60,000 nt of DNA, taken from the NCBI GenBank assembly GCA_009760855.2, contig WPIO01000042.1, positions 890,501-950,500 on the forward strand. The letters run 5' to 3'. Origin of the DNA: Cristatella mucedo. Taxonomy: Eukaryota > Bryozoa > Phylactolaemata > Cristatellidae. Shown here piece by piece: positions 48,471-58,260 of this stretch; position 1 is the first letter of the stretch, and each line of letters opens with the position of its first letter. Position numbers and translations under genes: made by a program. The notes under the pieces were generated by a model, which made no database searches, was not told the origin of the DNA, and saw only the letters and a program-made list of their open reading frames with translations.

Positions 48471-48635
48471 ACCGTGATGGCACATTAGGTATGGCTTTTC
48501 ATGACCTCGGTCCAGAGGTCGTGGGTTCGAATCCTTCGGTGGGCGATTCTTTATTGCAGCTGCGAGCGGTGGTGATAGCCTTAACGGCTCTTCTGTCGCC
48601 ATATAGAAGAGGCTGTTTAATCAGCTAGTACTTTG
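48470..48635 (+). mobile_element. tRNA-derived SINE, family A
   Basis: GAGGTCGTGGGTTCGAATCC (box B), GAGCGGTGGTGATAGCC, and tail AGAGGCTGTTTAATCAGCTA. Nearly identical in layout to the copy at 3722. Confidence 0.75.
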
Positions 48636-49620
48636 TTTAGGGCGGCGGGCCGCTAACGGCTCGGTTTCCGCTCCGGCCACGGCGGTGGCTGGGAATACTC
48701 ATTTGCCGAAATCGCGGTCGTTCATGTAAGATGCTTCCCACGATTCCTGCTCCGAGTGAAAAGAGCGCCGTTGAACCATTACCCTTCGCCCCACCCCGGA
48801 AGCAGGTTGCTTCGATCCGACAGCCGATGTCGGATGCGAGTCAGTCGACCGGACCGAAGATTGACCGTGGCCGGTGGCTGCGTCGGCGGTGGCAGCTGCC
48901 TGCAGTGCTGACTGCTCGCCGGTGGGTCTTCTTCTGGGGGCAAGCGGCCGCTTGAAGGCGCCGCGCTCCGGGAGCCGGCGACGAAAAGGAAAGCGAGAGG
49001 CGGCCGCTCAGCGACAGCTGCAGCTCGCCTGTACCGACCGACTCAGTTTTATGGCAGTTGCGGCTAGAAAATTGGTCGAGACTAGAACTGGCCAGAGGTC
49101 GTAGGGCACTGCCTTGACCCCTGCCGGCGACAGCTGAAATTAGCACGTCGCCTAGCTGCTGACCGCAACCGCCAGCCGTTGCTGCCTACTTGAGCGCTCC
49201 TCCTGCGAGCTTTGCAAGAACGCATTCCTCCAGGTGGCATTCTTGTCGGCGGCAGGGCAAGGCACAAACACGGTAGGTTAAGCGCCTGCAGCGTCAGACC
49301 GCGAGCACGCAAGTAGCCAGTCGTTCTGGCACGGCGTTAGGGTGCCCACTTTGAACCAAGGTTAAGGTTAGTGTGAATCTTACAGCCGAGGTCTTAGTGT
49401 GCAGGCCCCTTTGAGTGCTTGGAGAGCCTAAATGCACTCTCTTCGGGCGTTTTGTAATGAAATTATATTTTAGTTTTTGTCTGCTGACGGATACCAAGCA
49501 GGCGGGGGTGTATCTGTTGCGTTATTTGTTGCTGGACGTTGCACAAGGTTGGGACCGCCGCTGCAGCCGCGCCGGCACAGGCAATGGCACCGGGCGATTT
49601 CATCCAGGTATTTAATTATG
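48636..49620. other. GC-rich stretch without a supported gene
   Basis: GC- and CpG-rich compared with the surroundings, with short overlapping frames on both strands and no domain I recognise. 49335-49450 resembles the SINE at 56115 (ACCAAGGTTAAGGTTAGTGT, GCCGAGGTC). A promoter-associated CpG-rich region is possible but unproven. Confidence 0.35.
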
Positions 49621-49622
49621 TA

Positions 49623-49830
49623 TCCGTCCGTCCTTCCGTATGTCCGTCCGTCCGTCCGTCTGTCTGTCTATCTATCTCTCTATCACTCCAACCGTCTATC
49701 TATTAATCAACTATACATATATTTATCTATCCACTTCTCTCTATCTCCATGTATATCTCTATCGCTATATTTATCTATCTGCCTATCTATCTATCTATTC
49801 ATCTATTTATTTTTCTGTCTGTCCGTAGAT
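49623..49830. repeat. (CCGT)n/(CTAT)n microsatellite
   Basis: Tetranucleotide repeats drift from CCGT through CTGT to CTAT, with interruptions. Confidence 0.9.
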
Positions 49831-50508
49831 GCAAACGCGATGTGCGGCTTCGAAACCCGATAGAACGGTAGAAGAAATTCGGTTGAAGGAATAATTCAGC
49901 GACTACGAGCCATCACACCTTAGCATTGCAAGATCGTATCCACAGCATGGAAATTTATTTAAGCCCAGCAGGGGGATACAGGCGCTCAATAGCAGCCAAG
50001 ACGTACATCGATGACTCTGTGGTCTAGAGCTCCGATCAGCTCATAAGTCCGTGCCGAGTCCGGAATCTCGTCTGTAAACGCGTCTCACAAATCGGTTACT
50101 TTTCTTGCACGTATCGGACATTTGGCGGTTATTGACAATTTATATTTCGTATATTAATTGTTGCCTAATAAAAGGATAACTTCGGAAAACGTCCAAGGGT
50201 TGACTCACTTTTGAACATTGCTCAGTTTTGCAATAAATCGACAGGTGGCCAATCAAATGGTGATTCCATAAAGAGGAAAGTAAAGAATATGCTTTACAAT
50301 TTGTCGACCAATTGATTATTTTATTATCGTAGTTTTGAAAAAAAAGTTTTTTTCAGAAACTGGATTGTAAGTTCTGACGATTTCCACGTAAAAGAAAAAC
50401 CTATTAGGCAAAACATGTCTATTTCGGATGCAAGCCCCAAGGAGTGTCCATAAATAGCTAATTAATTTATTGCTGTATTACATGCGACTTGTATCCTAAC
50501 AATAATAA
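49831..50508. other. nothing recognised
   Basis: AT-rich, with no repeat family or coding evidence. Confidence 0.5.
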
Positions 50509-50660
50509 CAATAATATAATTCACTTATACAGTGCCCCAAGAGAACCTAATCTCTATTCAGGCGCTTCACATATGCCTCGGGGCTCGAGCCCACGACTTC
50601 CGTCAGATCTTGGTCGGGGCGAGCACCTTAACCGCTAGACCAAACCAACACGGCACTATC
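50509..50660 (-). mobile_element. tRNA-derived SINE, family B, best copy
   Basis: The minus strand reads TGGTCTAGCGGTTAAGGTGC (box A) and GTGGGCTCGAGCCCCGAGGC (box B region), then ATGTGAAGCGCCTGAATAGA, GATTAGGTTCTCTTGGGGCA and CTGTATAAGTGAATTA. This 3' part matches the terminal 60 bases of the LINE (AAGCGCCTAGAAAGAGATTG...). Confidence 0.8.
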
Positions 50661-51199
50661 TTTTTAACCTTGATAGAACAAAGTACATGCGGGAACTTTG
50701 AGGTGCGTTCTTGTGACTTTTATACGGCTAAATTTTTTTGCAAAGATAGACGCCTTATCAATTCCATAACTCAAAATTGCCGAGTCCGAGGCACGGTGCA
50801 AGTGAAAACTCTGGCGTCTCACTGTGGCTTAGCGCCGGCGGGCTTCAGGACTGCTGCGGCACTTTGCGTCGGGTGAGCACGCACCTCTCCGCTGTGCGTC
50901 AGTCAGTCAGCCTATACGCCTCATCAGTCCCCAACCTTCAGCCTTTTCTTTGATTCAGCTCGGCAAGGAGCCGCACCTCGGCTTCGGGCTACTCTCTGAG
51001 CGACTACAACTGGCAGGCTGGGCAGGCTCTTATGATTCGAGAAATTTCCGAAAAAGAAGACACAGGCAAGCAGCCGTAGAAATCGGACCGAGCTGCGGCC
51101 GAGCAATCGTTCTGTGGAGAGGCATATAGATGAGGCACGAATCCTTTGGTCACTGTACAAAGCTGAGTTTACACTGTACACATCGCTTCTGTCCTGTAT

Positions 51200-51600
51200 A
51201 AGTCTTCAAGGTTTGTCAATCACTGGTTTTTCATTCGAGCAACGCATCGACTTGAAGGTCTTTTCACACACTTTTAGGTCCCTCCATTCTTCGGCTTCAG
51301 GCTACTTACCAGATCTATTCCCCCGCCAGGCTAAGCATCGTACCACCCGCTTTTCGGAATATAATTTTTACTTATACCTCGTACGAATCTCAAATATTAT
51401 GAAGACAGCAGCTTTAATTATTTGGCACCCAAAGGCAGGAACTCACTCCTAAATGACGGCAAGACACCCCTGACTTTCCAACATTTAAAACGAAAATGAA
51501 AATGCATATATTTATCATAGCATTTAGTGAGTCCCTTCAATTCGTTATTTATGCACTTCTGCGGACTGACACTGCGAATGTTGCCACTAACCATACTTAA
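51200..51600 (+). pseudogene. LINE RT thumb fragment
   Basis: The plus strand reads EQRIDLKVFSHTFRSLHSSA and GYLPDLFPRQAKHRTTRFSE, followed by a decayed UTR. Confidence 0.8.
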
Positions 51601-52397
51601 TAATAACAATAATAATATTGCACTTGATAAAGCGCCCTCAGAGAACTTAATCTCTTTCTAGGCGCTTTACATTTGCTGCAAAGTGATACGCAATAGAATA
51701 GTAAGTAAAATCATGCTTGAAAAACAAACAAAATGAATAACATGGTTATGGGTTACATGCACTGGGTCAGCATGCAAATGTGGTTAGTGGCAGCATGAAC
51801 AGTGTCAGCACGCATAAGCACATCGAGGACGAATCACAAGGACCCACTAAATGCTGTCCTAAATAGGTATGTTTTTAAGTTTCTTTTAAATGTGGTCAGG
51901 TCAGGGGATGTTCTGATGCAGGTCGGGAGGGAGTTCCAGGCTGTGGGAGCATACGAGCTAAATGCACGGTCTCCAAAGGATTTAAGGTTTGTACGAGGTA
52001 TTTCTAGACTGTTGGATTCCGAAAAAGCGAGTGGTACGATGCTTTGCCTGATGGGGTAGTATCTCTGAAAGATAGGCTGGAGCCATAGAATGAAGAGACC
52101 TAAAAGTGAGCGACAAAACCTTGAAGTCAATCCGTTGCTTGACTGGTAACCAGTGCAGGTCGGCGAGAAGTGGAGTAATGTGGCAACTGCGACGCTCACG
52201 ACAGACAAGCCTAGCTGCAGAGTTTTGCACCAGCTGCAATCGCCTGATCGCACATGCTGGTAGGCCAGTAAGCAGTGAGTTGCAGAAGTCGAGACGAGAT
52301 GTCACGAATGCATGGACCAACTTGGACGTGGTATCCTTATCTAAACAAGCCCTAATTTTAGCAATGTTATGAAGCTGAAAATAGGCTGATTTGACTG
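51601..52397 (-). pseudogene. L2/CR1-like LINE, RT thumb and 3' UTR
   Basis: The minus-strand frames 52419-51982 and 52253-51834 read STVKSAYFQLHNIAKIRACL, LDFCNSLLTGLPACAIRRLQ and AFSSYAPTAWNSLPTCIRTS. The 3' tail with (TAA)n is at the low end. It is closest in sequence to the copy at 9217. Confidence 0.88.
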
Positions 52398-53385
52398 TTG
52401 ACCCGATGCATGTCACCACTAACCCTGTTATTCTTGTTATTTATTGAGCATGCTACACTAACTATTCGATCGTGCTTCCTTTGCAGCAAATGAGCCCGAT
52501 GACGGTAACTCGGGTTACCATGGTAACCCGGGTGAGCAGTGACTGCAATAACTGCCTGAATATTTGTCCAAATGATATGCAAATGGGATAAGAAATGGCA
52601 GGCTCGTCGAGTTCTATTCGTCTTCAGATAGACAGCGTTTTCGAAAACGATGATTTTTATAATGCAACTACTCAGCGGCTGACCGTATCCAGGGCAAGGA
52701 TCCTGGGTTCGATCACAAAAAATGAGCCTATTTTTTCGAGAAATAGCTCAAGATTGATGGCTGATTATGGAGAACCACCGGTGCCGTCTTCGGGCGCCCC
52801 AACAGAGCGTATCTGAACTCCCGGAGCTGCATTCTGTGCTGATACTCTTTTTTTTCTGCCACGAGTCTGCACCATATCGGATGCTGCTGCCAAGGCGCCC
52901 CAATATTGTCAGGATCTTCGTCCTCAATAACAGCGATACTACCCAGACGACCACTGGCGCCGAGAATCCGAACCTCCTGCATAATCTTTTCAGACCAGTG
53001 GGTGGCAATGAAGTGTCTAGCAATAGTTTCCAAGAACTTGTGCACCAGTTCCGTTTTGTTTTTAAATAACGTCAGTGCTAACACCTTTTATATCGCCAGT
53101 ATGGCCAACCATAGCGTGCATCCTTTCATTGAGCTCTTTCGCACATAGTTCTTCAGATTGCTTCAACATGATTCTGACGGTGCTGTTCCTGTATCAGGTC
53201 AACGGGGTTTTTGACTTCGAAACGCTATATTTTCTAGAGCAGCTATCCTCAAAAAAATAATTAATTTGGACTGGCGGAATATCAGTAAACCGGGCTACCG
53301 CCATCGGGCTCAAAAGTAAAATGCCTAGAAAGGGAATGAGTTCTCCGATGGAGCTACATCAAACTTTTTATATTAATAGTTATTA
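52398..53385 (+). mobile_element. LINE 3' tail split by a DNA element
   Basis: 52398-52491 reads the LINE 3' UTR to CTTTGCAGCAAAT, and 53316-53385 resumes with GTAAAATGCCTAGAAAGGGA through the hairpin region to TATTATTAT-like sequence. Between them sits an 820-bp inverted-repeat element. Confidence 0.82.
52492..53311 (-). mobile_element. terminal-inverted-repeat element T, copy 2, with hypothetical ORF
   Basis: The ends are GAGCCCGATGACGGTAACTC and, reversed, GAGCCCGATGGCGGTAGCCC. A perfect 20-bp palindrome, CGGGTTACCATGGTAACCCG, lies at 52511-52530. Flanks AAAT and AAAA fit a mutated 4-bp target duplication. On the minus strand 53084-52728 is open for 118 codons, reading KFLETIARHFIATHWSEKIM and IVWCRLV-like residues. 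I do not recognise a transposase in it. The length suggests a non-autonomous element. Confidence 0.75.
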
Positions 53386-54352
53386 TCGGTAAGTCGTGAA
53401 GAGGTCTTTGGTGCATCCGTCACAGTGACGGTGGTCGAAAACTAATGGCTGCCTGAACGAAATCGTATAAGTTGAGCACGGTTCCATTTCTTGGTTAGAT
53501 AGAAGATAGAACCGAATAAATGATCAATTGATGGCGCCGTCAAAGCTGTGACTTATTTTCCCTGCGTACGGCATCGCAGGCGACGCGATCAGTGAATCCT
53601 TCGATTCGTTCCGAGCGAGTCTCATTTAACGGGAGACTATATGCACTTATTGCAAGAGCAAGACCTTGAGGCGGCGGGCGATAAGGGCCATCACCTAATG
53701 GTTGAATTCACCTCTGAGTTGCAACGAGGAGGGCCGTTTCGTTATGCCTCTACAGCGAACGCAATTCTGCCATTACTACGGCTACTTCTGCTGCAGAGCT
53801 AGTAGGCGATCGAAGAAAGGCAGACGCAAGGCAACTGAACAGTGCAACAATTTCCTGCACGAATGCAGACTGAAGAAGGACAAAGGCAGGATACAAAATC
53901 AGGACGCAATAGCAACACTGAGTGATCATGCGGATGCTGTTTCAGTGTCCCATTTCAATATCCGACGACTGTTACAAATATTCCTTCCTGTGAACATCGT
54001 GAACTTGCTTGCGTAGCTTGAAACTAGTGGGAAGCTTTATTTAGGATGCCACATATTAATTTACTAATTGGCTTCGGAAATCACTAGCAATTATCATGCA
54101 CTAGGGTGTTGCTACGACCCAATAGGAGTAACAACTTTGATGGCTGGCTACCTAGCCTGGCTTGACCTGTCAAGAGTGCATCGACCTTGTGCTTCTGCAT
54201 TTCAATTTCTCCTATTTGAATGAATCAATTTGCCTCCCTCCGCTCACCATCAGCTCCTCTGGCCTTCATCATTTATCAGCGTCTCTAGCCACCTCAAATC
54301 TTAAAGGTAATACTGTAGGTTCGTCCGTACCTGCAGCCAGTTGATTTGATAT
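53386..54352. other. no supported gene
   Basis: A 104-codon frame at 53702-54016 has a basic stretch but no domain I recognise and no splice context. The rest shows nothing. Confidence 0.4.
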
Positions 54353-55595
54353 TGTAACGTCGAAGGCTCGCCCAGAGTTAGGCTTAACCTGCCTCTTACC
54401 TAGCAGCTTAACCTACCGCCTGGGGCCGTTCGGTGCTTGCCTTCGCACAATAAGCAGGCCCCGCCACGAAACGAGCGTTTCTGGCGCTGACCTACTTACC
54501 GTTACTAAAGGGGGTCGTGAGTCCGCGGCGTGAATTGGAAAGCGAGACACACAAACTGAAGATTTTACTGAGCTTTGTTCGCAAGCACACAGAGTCACTG
54601 TGCGTCTAGCTCTGTTTAAACTCCACACTCCTCGTACGCTCTGAACAGCACATGCACTCTTGTGGAGGGAAGACGTCCCCGAACTTACGCTGCCTACGTC
54701 TGTTGTGGGTAACGACCCAAGTGAGACGAGGGGCCCGAACCGGAGCCTAGACCCTGACTGGAGAACTAGGGCTTCGCTTCCATATTGACGGCAGGAATAC
54801 TTCCCACACCACCTCAAGCAATATTGCGTAGGAAACGCATCTAGACACGTAGGCTACCTGGGTCTCTTGGGGGAACGTTTCAAATAGATAAAGGAGCTCA
54901 AACCAACAGAATATCTCACCCATCACACCAACCACGTCTAGCTCGCACCGGCAAATCCTAATGCCGAGACCACGTGTGAGCACCAGCACACAAAACGCAA
55001 CACAAAATGCTAGCTTGGGTGCGATACGACCGCATTCGGTGGAGTCCACTGAATCTTCCTAGTGCTGTCTCGTCCTTTCCCGTCAATCGCCGGCGAGCAG
55101 CCCGCCCTCCTCCCTCGCTTTCAGAGAAAACGAGTCCGACGGCGTCGAAGCTCAGAGCCGAAGGGAGGAGCCGAAAAAAGACCAAGAGCGACTCTTAAAT
55201 ACCTAGCTGAGACAATGGGGCAAGAGCTCAGTAGTGTTTGGCCCAACACCATGGCCCATTACCGTAAGAAATTGATACCGTCTCTAGGCCACTGGAAGGG
55301 AACCACTGTCCAGCTTGAATTCTGAATAGGTTCCAGACGATTCTTGTTGGACAGAGTTATGACCGAGTTTGACAGGTCAGCCAATATCAACCAGCAGCTC
55401 CTGCAGGTATCAGAACAATTCTAAAAGCCGAATCGCCATCGCTGGTCTCAGAGCTTCCTGGCATGCTCTTAAGCTCTTGCTCTCTAACCGCAGTGGCGCT
55501 CCTCTCTGGCTCACTGCTGCAGGACGAAGGAGTTTTCGCCCGCCGAGCAGATCTCGTTCTCGCTCAAATTAAGCCAAGGCCAGCACAGAGCTACA
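54353..55595. mobile_element. candidate solo LTR
   Basis: The segment begins TGTAACGTCGAAGG and ends GAGCTACA, a TG...CA structure, flanked on both sides by ATAT. It is 1,243 bp, more GC-rich than its surroundings, and has no recognisable coding domain. No second copy is in the window, so the call rests on termini and the short flanking repeat. Confidence 0.35.
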
Positions 55596-56114
55596 ATATC
55601 ACAATCTGCATTAACTTAAGCCAAACTTTAAGGGATAATTAATTTTTACATAACTTTGTCCTCTGTCAGAAAGTTATCTAGTATAAGAAATCACTCTACC
55701 TATACAGACTCAGTATCTGTAATCTGGACAAAGATTTAGTGGAGATTAACTGGATTGTAATGAGAAAACTGAAAATTGTTCATCTTGTGATTCTCATTTA
55801 GTCAGGAAGAACAAAAAATGGACCACAATAACTCAGGTAGAAGCAGAAAAAAAGAAAATAACTTGGTGCTTACCCTCAAGTAGTAAAAGTATAACCAGTT
55901 AAGAGCCCATAAATGGGTAGACCGTCTAAATTAGTTGCTACAATGCAACTAGGTTTCTTCACGGAAGTTCGCCACTATCATCATCCAGCATATTTTCGTT
56001 GCACCATCGTTGCTCGTGCCTTTCAAAGCCAACCCTATCCATTGGAAATTCCCTTTACACCCTTGTTCTGTAGAGTATATTCTCTTGTTGTCCTTGAATT
56101 CGTTAGAATGAGCG
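55596..56114. other. nothing recognised
   Basis: AT-rich sequence without repeat families or coding evidence. Confidence 0.5.
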
Positions 56115-56275
56115 TTATTGAGCCGGTTTGGCTCAGTGTTAAGGTTACCGCCTCAAACCAAGGTCGAAGTGAATGTATTTGAGAGCCGAGGTCACAGGAT
56201 CAATTTCCGTAGCACACGTAAAGCGAATGATCAGAGATTAAGTTCCATCTGGGCGCTATATAAATGGTTATATTT
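56115..56275 (+). mobile_element. tRNA-derived SINE, third family
   Basis: GGTTTGGCTCAGTGTTAAGG (box A-like), GCCGAGGTCACAGGATCAAT (box B-like), then a tail ending GGGCGCTATATAAATGGTTA, a 3' end typical of SINEs paired with L2/CR1-type LINEs. Confidence 0.6.
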
Positions 56276-57711
56276 TTTATGTTATCCCACTTACGAATGA
56301 TTGCCTCTGAGAGCCCGAACCAGTAGTTCATATCTTCCAGCCTCGCGAGTGCCCAGAAAGCCTTGAACCACTGAAACTAAAGCGATCCGCGTCCCGGTAT
56401 CTGTCATAATTGAATTGTTGGCATATTACTTCAATTATACGATTATATTTTCCTCAGTTCAACGAAGGTACCTGAGAAGACCTAGGTCTCTGACGCCTGT
56501 GGAGTGACCTGATGGGATTGAGGTGACTTAGAAGCTGCTCACTCGTGCTGACTCATGATGACTCATGACGACGATGCTCAGCCATAACATATTCTTTGAT
56601 GAGACGTTCACTGTACGTGAGATCTAGAACTGACGAGAGGCCATTCACCAGTAAACAGTAAACTGTGTCCCAAGCTTTAATAACAACAGTAACAACAAAA
56701 CACCAATGACAAAAAGGTGAAGAGCCAGCAAGAAGCATGTTCGATGTGCACATTTATTAAATAAATTAACTGAGCGAGCCATCGCCCTAGCTAAAGCCTG
56801 TTGCCACGGGCCTCCGTGGAATCAATCACACTCTACCTTGCAGCAGCTGATCTGGCAGAGGATAAGCTCGGATGGCCGCTGTATACTTGAGTTCAATCCT
56901 ATCAGAAGCATTGGTCCGAAGCTCCAAAAGTAGACCTTCTGTTGTATGACTTACAGGGCTGCGCTGCAAATAGAGTGGGATGAGGTCGCTCGGTGCACCT
57001 AGGTATCCGGCTGTGAAGTGGATTTAGTAAATGGCTCAACTGGATCTGCATTGGTGTCATCAGCATCTTCAGAGGGTCTACCGGAGGCATTCTGTTGAGG
57101 CTATTCATCATTACCAAGAACTTGGTCGACTCTCTTCAGTCTCCGTGGTGATAGTTTTTACATAAGTGACTATGCTGTCTAGAACGGAAATAACTCTAGG
57201 AAAGAATGCGAGAACATCTTGAAGGCTAATAAAGAATTACACCGTTTTAGCAGCATGATAGCCCTACTACAAGGCATGCAGTAATACCTGCGTGCCTTGT
57301 AGTAGGGCTACCACTGGCGTTATCCTCCTTTAGCTGGCAAGCGCGAGTCGATAGGTAATGACGGGTCATTTGACCTGGCTATGAAACAGCACGGCTTCGA
57401 GGCTCATGAATTAACCATCTATAAAAGGGAGCAAATCACTAAAGTTTAGCGTGATTCCTACAGATTTACAAACCACATTATTGAAGGTCTACAACCCGTT
57501 TGAAAAACTAAAGAAGATGTACAAACTGGTTACAAGTTCCATGATCGCCTACTGTCTCACTTTCATCCATCAAGTTATAATCCTTGAGTCTATATTCCAG
57601 AGTCTCAGCATTGCAGATGGTAAGACAGAGGTCTCAGGTTATGTTTTTGAGTTTCAATCTCATTCGGAAAGGATGAAGTGTTCTCCTCAGCCGCAAGATT
57701 TCGGTAGCACC
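56276..57711. other. no gene recognised; contains a long hairpin
   Basis: Apart from the hairpin at 57259-57310 nothing is recognised. The frame at 57451-57894 runs into a SINE and is not supported. Confidence 0.45.
57259..57310. other. 52-nt hairpin with perfect 18-bp outer stem
   Basis: TAGCCCTACTACAAGGCA at 57259 pairs exactly with TGCCTTGTAGTAGGGCTA ending at 57310. One wobble and four further pairs extend the stem to a six-base loop (TAATAC). Confidence 0.9.
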
Positions 57712-57800
57712 GAGATAGCCCCTGAGGTAACGTGCTGGCTCTTAACGACTGAGGGCGAAGGTTTGAATCCTGCAGTGAGCAATCCTTTATCGCCGCCTGC
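57712..57800 (+). mobile_element. SINE family A fragment
   Basis: GAAGGTTTGAATCCTGCAGT (box B-like) and CAATCCTTTATCGCCGCCTG match the central part of family A. Confidence 0.5.
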
Positions 57801-57926
57801 AGGCTTTTTGAGAAGGATCTTTTTGCCAAGCTTTTCGAACAGGATTTCTTTCGCTGTGCGTTGGAATGCACTGGGTAGTGGTTTATTGATGTAATGGTTA
57901 TGATGATATATTGGTTGATATATTGG

Positions 57927-57927
<1 letters not shown>

Positions 57928-57965
<38 letters not shown>
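57928..57965. repeat. (TA)n microsatellite
   Basis: About 38 bp of uninterrupted TA. Confidence 0.9.
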
Positions 57966-57966
<1 letters not shown>

Positions 57967-58164
57967 TGCAATCTATTTAGGTGGAATCCAAGAGTATGCA
58001 GGAGCTGGATCGCACGAGATATTTTTACAAAAGTCTTCGCTGCAGTAGAGTTTTATATTCCAAACATTTCGTAGCTTTTCCCAACTAATTTGCGGCGGAT
58101 TTGAATCGAACTAAATTCGATTGCAGTGACTTGTTATAAAACATAGAGCTTGCCCCTACCAAGC

Positions 58165-58260
58165 TCTAGCTGAGGAAGTAGGCTTGAGCCCTGAAGCATA
58201 TGTGAAGCGCCTGAATAGAGATTAAGTTTTCTTGCGAAGCAATACAAACGAATTAAATTA
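58165..58260 (+). mobile_element. SINE family B, 3' part
   Basis: GGCTTGAGCCCTGAAGCATA, TGTGAAGCGCCTGAATAGAG and ATTAAGTTTTCTTGCGAAGC, the family B tail. Confidence 0.65.

Noticed and set aside
53702-54016. 104-codon frame with basic residues
   Set aside because: No recognised domain, no splice context, and a length expected by chance in a 60-kb window.
57451-57894. 147-codon frame
   Set aside because: Its second half overlaps a SINE family A fragment and no domain is visible.
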